Assembly: GCA_023213315.1 (NCBI GenBank) | Contig: JAKCPI010006031.1 | Location: 28,027-92,026, forward strand | DNA: 64,000 nt | Direction of reading: 5' to 3' | Source: Euborellia annulipes | Taxonomy: Eukaryota; Arthropoda; Insecta; Dermaptera; Anisolabididae | Shown: positions 26,279 to 34,811 of the stretch, piece after piece | Numbering within the stretch: the stretch's first letter is position 1 | Layout: each line of letters starts with the position of its first letter | The notes under the pieces: model-generated | Databases searched by the model: none | The model's input: the letters and a program-made list of their open reading frames with translations, nothing else | Told to the model about the DNA's origin: nothing | Made by a program: the position numbers and the translations under genes

Positions 26279-29200
26279 CTATCTAAGGTGCATTTTACGG
26301 GTTTGCCATGTTTGAAATTTACGATATGCAGCTTGAAGGAGTTGATTTAGATGACTAGTGACGCTGTGGTTCATTGGAGAATACTCGCGTAGAATTCGAT
26401 CCTTGAAACAACAACAACAACAACAACAAATGATGTGTGATGCTTGTCAAGAGACAGAGGAGGGAGGAAGGAAGGAATAGATACCTCAAAAACTTTAAGC
26501 CTTGCCGAATGGAATCGACGGAGGGCTTCGTGCATGCGTTCTGCTTTGGCTTCAAGCTCAGGTGTCGTTGGAGGAAACGCAGCCCAGAAATGACGCAGCA
26601 ACTGACAAGCGCCCAAATAGACAAGTCGAAGTTCGTGTTCCAGTTCTGCTGGCACTAATTCTAACAGGGAGAGTGAAGATTTGCGTTAGTGCGAGGAAAT
26701 TTCCTCCTTAAAGGTGCAATTCCGAGCAACGCGACAGAGGGGGCGTCAATAGGTCACTGCAGCGCGGCACTGCCGTGACGTCATTGCCGTCTGGCGGCAG
26801 TGACACTGCCCCGTTGTTCTCGATCGGCCGCTGCCGGAGCGTTGTCATAACAAAACAATAAACAAAATGGCGGACTTCAACGAAAATGAAGATGAAATAT
26901 TGATAGGATTAACATTTTTAGGTAAGGACAATAGGTCGCGTTTGTTTACTGACGCCGACATCGGAAGCCACAAGCGCGACACTGTCGCGGCTGCAGTGAC
27001 GCTATTGACGCTGCCGCTCTGTCGCGTTGCTCGGAATTCCACCTTAAATGAGAATTTCTTACGGGCCAATGATTCCTCTTGGAATCCTTTCATCAGAGCT
27101 CCTCCAGGCGTTAATTCGCCAAGCGCCGAAACAGCAGCAGCGGGATTGATCAACGAATGGACAGCTGACCGAGGGATATGACTCCCAGTGACTCCAGTAA
27201 GCCAATTTCTTGTTTCTCTAACGATGTGATCGCAAGTGACAGTCAAGTCGGAACCTGCGAGAGCCTCTCCTGGTTTCCCTGGCATTGGCCCGTGCAAATA
27301 ACGTTCAACTCGTGAGAGCGTTAACGGCTGGCTGCTATTCGTCGGCCTAAAATAAAAGTCAATTTAGAAGCTACCAGTAGAAAATAAAAATTGTTTTTTT
27401 TTAACTAGCCCGAGCCTAGCCGGGAGGCTCAGCCCCCTGGACCCCCGCCAGCTGGCTCGGGCCCGCCTGCGGCGGACCTCGCCTTTTCTTAATTATGAAA
27501 TTATCATTACTATTCCAATCCAATATTTCTCAATACATTTCCTAAGGGAGAAATTTAACTTTAAGATTTAATAACTCAAAAAGTTATAAGAATTTCTGGA
27601 TAAAAATAATTTTCCTGTAATCCCTAGAAGGTCCTCTTTATGTATAACAAATTTCGTTTCAAACTTCCAACGGGAAGTTGCCCAAATAGAGCGTGACAGA
27701 CCGACAGACGGACATTAGCGAATTATATAAATAGATAATGGACGATAAAGGAGTTAACTTCAAGATAATTAAAAAACAAAAACAAACAAAAGAATAATTA
27801 AAGTAAAAACTCACTTTTCAGGCTCCTTTATTAGATCATCATAAATTGTCTTCTCTATAATTCTCGCTCGTTTAGCAGATAAATTATTCTCTTCATCGCC
27901 ATTTGTTGTCGATTGATTAAAGCTCGTTGTTATTGATGTCGTCGTTGCTGCAGGTCGTTTAAGATTTTCTGATTTCGATTTTTTACTTTCTGACGTGGGC
28001 GTTGAAGAAGATGAAGAGATTTCTGTGAGATTCGGTGTATTTGCTGTTGTTGTTGTTGTTGTTGTGCTATTTTTTGATTCACACGCCTTAAGTACCATAA
28101 TTGAATGCTGATTGAATCTAGAACAAAAGGAGGCGAGTTAAATATAGATTGGCCATTCAAAAATGATGTGATCTGAGCTATACCTTTTGATCATATTTTG
28201 ATGCACAATATTTCCACTGGAGCTTGCGCTTTGTGTTTGGGATCCATAACATTCATCTAACGATTTATCTTCAAACGATTTTATATCGACCAGAGGATCC
28301 TTAACGCCGGTAGCCAGAGTTTTTTTGATTTCTGAAAACAAAAATTAGTTATTTATTGGCAACATAATAAAAAAAAGATTTTCCTATTCTTAAGTATTTG
28401 ATCACAATTTTGTAAAGTTAGAATAAAAAATAATTTTATTTTACCTTGATCATCGAGTTTGGCGCATTCTGTGAATAAATCTTTTGTGCCTGCGTGAATT
28501 CTATCCCGATGGAAATAATGTGATTGAAAGAATTTTGTCCAGAAATCAGCTTCGGACATTTTTGTTGGCACATATTCTAAATGTTTCTTTCGGACAGCCG
28601 GGTACGTTTTGAAAATACATTCTATGATATCTGCAGTCAAGTTATATTTCAATCCATTGCATCCATCCGTTTGAGGTTTGATATCAGCCTAGAAAGTAAG
28701 AGTTTAGGTGAGAAATGAAAATATATATTTCTAATTATCCATCCCTTTCACATATTGCGGCGGTCCCTCTCTTGTCCTTAAAAATTGTAGTCTTGGGCGT
28801 ACCTAGGGGGGACCCCCTATGCCAGTATAAGATCATATACTGGCATAGAACGTCCAGGCTCAAATGTTTCTCAAATATATTTTTACCAAATTGACACTCT
28901 CTCTCATAAAATTCATATATGCACTGAAGATGGCCCCTGTATAGGTGTATAGGAGCCGAAATATTTGCAAATAAATCGAGGTCGTGAGAGAGAAAACGGA
29001 GCTGGTTTTTATTCTCCTTATCGTCCTCAACTACGATTCCCAGCTACAAACAACTACTGGATTAAATAATTGTTAATTAGCATTTCAATTTTATAAATGT
29101 TAATATAAGAGATATATTTTCTATATTATAGATATATAATTGAAATAAAAAAAAAATGCCGCCAACAAGGACCGAACCAGGGACTCCTTGTTTTTGAGAC

Positions 29201-32200
29201 TTGAGCTCTACTTGCTATACCATCAGAGGCTTTGACAACAAGTCAAAATTATTCCAACAAATAAAACCCGCAATCATCTTCAAAGTCGATTTTCTTGAGT
29301 GTCCTTGAGTAGTGCATCGTACTGCTTAAGGAAATTGATGTCCAGATACTAATCTTCAAATCCTATGAGTTAAAAACAAATCGGTGACCCACCACCCGTG
29401 GGGGGCAAACGGCCTCTCATAAAATCACATATTATAAAGCTCGTTTCAGCCCATAAGAACTGACGATGGCATTATCTAATTAAAGCCGAAACCTTCTTTT
29501 GTATTGGGATTTTCATTTGATAAAGGCTATCCAAGCCATATTTTGAATATCTTAAATAAAAACAAAAATATTTCTTACTAAGAAAGCGCCAGAGACTCCA
29601 ATTTCTTGTTTCTGCTGATGATTTTTTTGTGTATATTGCGTTGCATGTTGCGTCCAAAATTCCTCTGAAGTTATCACATGAGTAATCACAAGATCTCGAT
29701 AAAGTTGAAATAAAGCCGGATTCTCTGAGAGCAACCTAGAAAATTCATTTTTTTTATTAATTTAATTATTAAAAGAACAAAAAAAGAAACTTTGTTTGTT
29801 ACCTGTTTTTTTCCTCAAGTTCTTTATTAACTTCACGTTTAAATTTATGCAAAAGTTGGACCAGGTGTTCCTTCACCTGGTCTCTATCTCTGATTTGGGC
29901 CTGAAGGCCGGCGTGATTGACGAAATGAAATGTGGAAGTTGCGCCGCCGTGCAAAACAACTTGGAGCTGAATCTTCTGTTTGCCTTCTGGAGAGATCTTT
30001 TGCACTGAAAAAAAATGAAGACAAAAATCAGAGACGTTTCGGCTTTTATTTATTTTATTTTTTTTTTTTCCCCCTTTTTCAGCCATGGCGCTAAAAATCG
30101 TTACAAAATTTGTATAAGCAAAACAATAACAAAACAATATATAGTATACAATAAACATAGTGTAATATATATTCCATATATAGGGTAAGAGAAAGTAAAA
30201 ATATAGTCTAGAAAAATATGATATAGAAGAAAGCATTGTAGGCAAAATGTAATTCGGACACTATTATAAGAATGAATAATTATTTTTTATTTATTTTTGC
30301 CCCATTAGTCCTCAGAACGAAAATTTTACAATTATATATTATCATTTAAATATCTCTACAATAAAGTTGAATACATGATAAAAACAAAGAGAGAGAAAGA
30401 TTGAAAGTAAAAATAAATAAAAAGATAAAAAGATAAATTCAAGAGTGAGCTAGGTAGAAACTGTTTTTGGTCTCGAACCGGCAGCCCGGAGGAAGTGAGC
30501 CCTCCGAACCCGAAAGGATTTGTCAAAGAGAGCAGTCAGTCCTAAGCATGGCAATCACCAAGTCATAAGGCCTAAACCTAGACCCGAGCCTCTCAAAATA
30601 TTGTTAAAATAGGCGGGTCAGTCAAGCTAGTGATAGATGTCAGAGCACTTTGTGAATCTGAGATGATGAGGCAAGAGTTGATGCAATAAAGAAGAGCTTC
30701 CCTAAGAGCAACAATTTTTGCTTTATAAATGGAGATGGAGACAGATAGAGGTAATTAGAACAGCCCGAAGCTACTATGACCCGAACCAGAAAAGTCACTT
30801 GCTACATTATTTAAGGCTTTCATTTGATAATATAAGTATGCAAGTTAAACGATAAATTATAAAATAAAAGCCGATAATATTTAAATTTAATTAATAAATT
30901 GCACGGCAGCCAAGTAAAAATAAAAAATGTTATATCCTGTCGCCGACGTTTCGAGCGCTAGTCGCATTCATCATCAGGGCAAGTAGAATTGTCAAAAATA
31001 AGTACAGGTGGTGTGGTACTGTATATTAATATCATGCCTAAACATGTTTGTACATTTTTGCATCGTCATAAAAAAGTGCAATAAACAAGAACTATTCAAC
31101 AAACAACTATGCGACTGAAACTATATTGGAACAGCAAGTGATGACGATGCAAAATTGTACAAACATGTTTATGCATGATATTAATATACTGTACCCAGGG
31201 CCGCAGACAGGGGGGGCAGGGCTATATCCCCGGGGCCCGGGCCCTTTAAGCTCAAATCTTAAAATTTCAATTCAAAAATATAATTTTCTTGAAAATTTTT
31301 CTTCAGGGGGCCCGGGCCCTTTAACCTCAAATCAAGTTTGATCTTTTCACCACTCAGGATAGCTAAAAACGCAGATTTCAGTGGCTAATTTTCAAAAATT
31401 TTTCATCCCCCCAGATTTCCCCCGAATTTCTCTGTCCGGATCTGGCCTCGATAAATTATTGTAACTCTTTGCTTAGGAAATTTTGAAAAAATTTTAAATA
31501 ACTTTATTCAAATAAATATTTTAAGCTAGGTATAACTATTTCAAAAGTTGTCTCAAAAACTGTGTAAAAAATTGTTGGCATGAAGGCCACAATAGCCTTT
31601 TACGGTACTAAAAAAAAAAAAAAAAAAAAAAAAAAACTTAAAGTTTTTTTTTTGGAGGGGGGGCCCGTATTAGTAAGTAGCCCCGGGGCCCGTCAAGTCT
31701 GTCTGCGGCCCTGACTGTACCACACCATTTGTACTTATTTTTGACAATTCTGCTTGCCCTGAAGATGACTGCGACTAGCGCTCGAAACGTCGGCGACAGG
31801 ATATAACGTTTTTTATTTTCACTTGGCTGCTGTGTCCCGGGAAGGCTCCCGTCCTCTCCTAATCTAAATCTAATGAATGTCATAGTCAACATCTCCAAAA
31901 TTCGGACTACTAAACCCTGAAGGAGCCTACGGGTTTGGTCTAGTTGCTAGCGTGCCGAACGTCGAGGTTCGGACCCCAGGCAGTCCGATGATTTTATTTA
32001 AGCCATTTGGACACCAAATGGCTTAAATAGAAATGCCTGAACCCCCAATCATATTATCGTCAAAATCTTAAATGGCCTAAGTTGCCGAAGACTGTGTGTA
32101 AAAAAGGTTTAAAAAAAAAACCTGAAGGATTTAAATCAAAGGTGAGTTTGAATAGAGAGAGAAATTACTTTTAATATCGGCATAATGGTGGCTGACGGAC

Positions 32201-32322
32201 ACGGTGTCTCTGTGGTCCATCATCCACGCGATTCGTTCATCCATCACATAAAGGGTTCCATCTCCTTTCTTGAAACGAACCTCAGCTACTTGAAGAAGAA
32301 CATCCTCTGAGGATGTCGTCAT
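26279..32322 (-). CDS. GTF2H1: TFIIH subunit p62 (general transcription factor IIH subunit 1), complete
   Basis: Nine coding exons: 32322-32169, 30004-29803, 29735-29579, 28688-28445, 28331-28184, 28117-27815, 27346-27063, 26660-26485, 26401-26279. All junctions are GT/AG and all phases match, giving 596 residues plus stop (human about 548). p62 is a core TFIIH subunit used in promoter opening and nucleotide-excision repair. The N-terminal PH domain starts [20 protein letters not shown] and continues through [14 protein letters not shown]. Two BSD domains follow ([20 protein letters not shown] near residue 125 and [17 protein letters not shown] near 220). The C-terminal helices include [15 protein letters not shown] and [14 protein letters not shown]. 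The extra length is a Ser/Thr-rich linker in exon 6 with a run of Thr. An acceptor 43 bases before the ATG implies a non-coding first exon. It diverges from PLRG1. Confidence 0.97.
26706..27048. mobile_element. TTAA-flanked element with 28-bp inverted ends, in GTF2H1 intron 7
   Basis: Ends read AAGGTG, one variable base, then AATTCCGAGCAACGCGACAG on one strand and the same on the other, each beside TTAA. The interior is GC-rich. From 26867 an ATG in good context opens a short frame beginning [18 protein letters not shown] that is soon followed by a donor-like GGTAAGG. It may be the start of a transposase gene captured in a deletion derivative. The class is uncertain (piggyBac-like by target site). 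Confidence 0.75.
27405..27745 (+). repeat. dispersed repeat with a GC hairpin head, copy 1
   Basis: Begins TAACTAGCCCGAGCC and CGCCTGCGGCGGACC, continues with AAAGTTATAAGAATTTC and TTTTCCTGTAATCCCTAGAA, and ends in a GACAGACGGACATTAGCG-like tail. Other copies: 32448-32720 (+) and 52815-53310 (-). It lies antisense in GTF2H1 intron 6. Confidence 0.6.
28920..28969 (+). ncRNA. hammerhead-like motif, AUAU variant
   Basis: Stem I TGCA/TGCA, CTGAAGA, extra T, stem II GGCCCC.../GGAGCC, then GAAATATT. The usual ACGU is replaced by AUAU, which is also self-complementary. It lies antisense in GTF2H1 intron 3, within a repeat bounded by TCTCTCTCATA-like inverted pieces. Confidence 0.55.
29090..29240 (-). 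repeat. tRNA-headed SINE, family 2, third copy
   Basis: The minus-strand head has TGGTATAGCAAGTAGAGC and a B-box-like CTGGTTCGGTCC, then a T run and the tail shared with 16690-17580. It lies in GTF2H1 intron 3. A weak hammerhead-like motif follows at 29460-29493 (+, CTGACGA, GGC/GCC, GAAA). Confidence 0.6.
30945..30977 (-). ncRNA. hammerhead-like ribozyme motif
   Basis: Minus strand: CTGATGA, TGAATGCG/GCGCTC stem II, GAAA, CGTC followed by GGC. Sense within GTF2H1 intron 1. Confidence 0.5.
31196..31713. mobile_element. hAT-type non-autonomous element, copy 2
   Basis: Same ends as 7947-8570 (CAGGGCCGCAGACAG). Exact 8-bp target duplication ACTGTACC at 31188-31195 and 31714-31721. It jumped into the spacer of a hammerhead palindrome. 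Confidence 0.92.
31754..31796 (+). ncRNA. hammerhead-like ribozyme motif with 5-bp stem I
   Basis: Stem I TTGCC/GGCGA (one G-U), CTGAAGA, stem II TGACTGC.../GCGCTC, GAAACGTC. It is the right partner of 30945-30977. Confidence 0.6.
31924..32032 (+). repeat. tRNA-headed SINE, family 1, with tail hairpin
   Basis: The head has GGTTTGGTCTAGTTGC (A box) and GAGGTTCGGACCCC (B box). The tail ends in a perfect hairpin AAGCCATTTGG / CCAAATGGCTT. Confidence 0.7.
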
Positions 32323-32408
32323 GGTGGTTCAAGTGTTCTATCTTTTAAAACGGTCTCCACAAGATCTGTAACAAAAACGGGAATAAAACAACACCACCAC
32401 TTTACATC

Positions 32409-32428
32409 TTATATATATATATATATAT
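32409..32428. repeat. (TA)n microsatellite
   Basis: About ten TA units just before a GC-hairpin repeat. Confidence 0.9.
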
Positions 32429-32447
32429 ACATATCTAGGCTAAATTA

Positions 32448-32720
32448 TAATAACTAGCCGGGGGCTTCGCCCACCCCCCCATGAACCCCCACCTGCGGCG
32501 GACCCTCGCCTTTTCTTAATTATTTAAAAAAAAAAAATTACTATTCCAATTCAGTGCCTGCTTGAGGATTTATTTACATTCCCAGAATCCATCAATGCAA
32601 AGAAAATACTTTTCCTAAGAGAGAAATTGTAACTTTAGGAATTAATAAGCCAAAAAGTTATATGAATTTCGGGATGAAAATAATTTTCCTGTAATCCCTA
32701 GAAGATCCTCTTTAAATAGA
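32448..32720 (+). repeat. dispersed repeat with a GC hairpin head, copy 2
   Basis: Starts AACTAGCCGGGGGCTTCGCC, whose ends pair, then CTGCGGCGGACC and the shared AT-rich body. Truncated at its 3' end. Confidence 0.6.
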
Positions 32721-32864
32721 AAGAAACAGTGACATAGAAAATTCTAATATAATGAGTAAAACTCCCGCTTAAATAATCATTCCAAACAACAGCATTAATT
32801 TCGGGAAAAATAAATATGGATTATTCAAATCTAAAAATTTTAAATATATGTGGAGATTTACTCA

Positions 32865-33020
32865 GGATCCACAGGGATTTTGCAGCCAGGAGGTTAGATA
32901 AAATAAAAAATATTTGCACTGATGAAGGTCGTGATAGACGACCGAAACGTCGGCAAATTATTAAAAAAAAAAAAAAAAAAAAAAAATTTATTAATCTGCA
33001 AAATCCCTGCCAATCCTGGG
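32865..33020. repeat. short inverted repeat enclosing a hammerhead-like motif
   Basis: CCACAGGGATTTTGCAG near 32870 faces CTGCAAAATCCCTG near 32997. Between them lie one motif on the plus strand and a long A run. Confidence 0.6.
32912..32958 (+). ncRNA. hammerhead-like ribozyme motif with strong stems I and II
   Basis: Stem I ATTTGC/GCAAAT (after one A-G mismatch), CTGATGA, one extra A, stem II GGTCGT/ACGACC (perfect 6 bp), GAAACGTC. One of the best-folded copies. Confidence 0.6.
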
Positions 33021-33589
33021 TTTAAATAGATGAAATTTTTGTGATTGGAAAAAAAAAATAAGTGACATTTACAGTATAATGAATCATCAAAATTTTTGAT
33101 TTTTTTTTTTTTTTTTTTTTAATAAAAATTAAAATAATTTGTTTAAATTAAAAAAAAATTATAATTATAAACACGAGAAAAAGTTGATTTAGAAAAAAAA
33201 TCAAAATTTGTCATTTAAATAAAATAGAATAAATCAAAATTATTTATTTATTATTTTTTTTTTTTTTTTTTGAAAATTGTCTTTTATATAACTTTCGGCT
33301 AATGTTAATAACAATAATTATTAAAATTTTGAATATTAATATTAATGATAAATTTAATTAAATTGATTTTAAAAAATTTGAAAATAAACATTAAATAATA
33401 AATTAATAAAATAAAAATATATTAGATAAAAAAGTTAAAATTGTGTCATTCATTCAAAATGGCAAATTTGTGTTTGAGTTAACAAACCAATGTTATTGCG
33501 AAATCAAAAGAATTTAGAGGATAGATATCAAAAGAAATGAGAGAATAAAGAATAAAGATGAATAAATATAATAAGAATACTAACAGAAG

Positions 33590-33900
33590 CATGTGAGATG
33601 CGATATTTGACGAATAAAATGAAGAGCATGTGCCGAGACGAGCGCGCGAGGATGATGGCTAGAGCAAGGCGAAGGTGAGAGGCAACAAATGCACCACCAA
33701 TGAGACATCAGCATAGACATAGGGGCCGGGGCCCGGGCCCGCCTATCAACCTCAAGCAGGCGACGCGAACGCCGCCGACAACTGAACTCAGGCTCCCCCC
33801 CCAACCAGACATCTCTCTTAACATAGCAACACAATTGAGCGCTCGCATACTGCCAACCCCTCCTCCTTCCTCGCTCGCTTTTTCTCAAATATTTAAATAA
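33590..33900 (-). promoter_or_regulatory. GC-rich patch, probable GTF2H1 promoter or non-coding first exon
   Basis: The only CpG-bearing, GC-rich stretch in an AT-rich spacer lies upstream of GTF2H1, whose ATG exon begins with an acceptor. The open frame across it on the minus strand is compositionally odd and unlike any protein I know. This is inference. Confidence 0.4.
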
Positions 33901-34043
33901 ACATGAGATTAATATATTGGATCAGATGGCTCCTGCATATTTTTCAAAATATTATCCGCTTTTCAATATAGAACAAGCTTGGGAGTCCGTTTGCCGATTT
34001 CAACAATGCTGAGACCTGGCAAAAAAGTTGAGGACGATGTGGA

Positions 34044-34435
34044 CAGAGTTGGGTTTTATACACGATTTTGCAGTTTTATACAAAAATCGCGGATAAACTT
34101 GTATAAAACAATATAAAATGTATAAAACGTATAAAATGTATAAAACTTGGATGCGCATGCGCAAACTTGACGAGAATGGAAATTCAAATAAAATTTCATT
34201 TTTCAATTATTAACATTTTGATTATATTATTCACTAAATAAAAAGCAAACAACATCGTCAATGCTTTAAAACATTATAAAATATGAAAAGCTTTTAAGCT
34301 GTTTTTTCAGGGGTGGGGAGGTTGGTTTTTTACAGTTTTATACTTTTTATACATCGGCCTAGTTTTATCCGCGATAGTTTTATACATGTATAAAACCGTG
34401 TATTATACTCGGCGGGATAAAACCTGCCAACTCTG
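34044..34435. mobile_element. hAT-type MITE in the GTF2H1/PLRG1 promoter region
   Basis: Inverted ends CAGAGTTGG...TTTTATAC and GATAAAACC...CCAACTCTG. Exact 8-bp target duplication GATGTGGA at 34036-34043 and 34436-34443. Its end lies 376 bp before the PLRG1 start codon. The interior repeats GTATAAAA-like words, some resembling TATA boxes. Confidence 0.92.
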
Positions 34436-34811
34436 GATGTGGACTTATTTAAAAAAAAAAAAAAAAAAAATAGAAATTAATTGACAACTTTTTTGTCTTC
34501 CTTTTGGAAAAATTAAAACTTTCTATAGTTCGATTATTTTTCTTAGATTTTCCCCCAAATTTGAGAAAGGCGCCGCCCGACGCTTTGTGCCTTTTACGCA
34601 TGCGCAAAATCAGCTTCTCTTTTTCAACTTTAACAACTTGTTTAACAACATGTTACTTGTGTGTTATTTTTATCTCTTGGTTTTTATTGGATTTATTTCG
34701 ATCATTTTCTTAGGTTTTATGTCTCAATCTAAATACCTGGACAGTGAATTTAATTGATTTTTTTTTCTATGTAAGTGTATATTTAATATAGGCAGCCCAT
34801 AACCTAACAAA

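Larger units (their letters stand above)
30905..31835. mobile_element. palindromic hammerhead element split by a hAT insertion
   Basis: The outer arms GGCAGCCAAGTAAAAATAAA and TATATCCTGTCGCCGACG recur inverted at 31785-31835. The arms carry motifs at 30945-30977 (-) and 31754-31796 (+). Removing the 518-bp hAT and one 8-bp duplication leaves an about 405-bp palindrome whose middle also pairs (ACAAACATGTTTA region). Confidence 0.8.
30005..32168 (-). other. GTF2H1 intron 1, filled with nested elements
   Basis: It contains a TAAGAGAAAGTAA repeat end (30185-30200), a palindromic hammerhead element (30905-31835) split by a hAT copy, and a family-1 SINE. I see nothing coding in 30200-30900. Confidence 0.6.

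Noticed and set aside
26867..27181. Possible separate gene overlapping GTF2H1 exon 7 on the opposite strand
   Set aside because: Its second half is just the complement of the GTF2H1 exon; only the first 20 codons are of interest, as part of the MITE.
33580..33888. 102-codon frame rich in Arg, Ser and Cys
   Set aside because: It lies in the GC-rich patch that is probably promoter or 5' UTR, and the composition is not protein-like.
34070..34420. TATA boxes of PLRG1
   Set aside because: The TATAAAA-like words are internal repeats of the hAT MITE; no evidence that they direct transcription.
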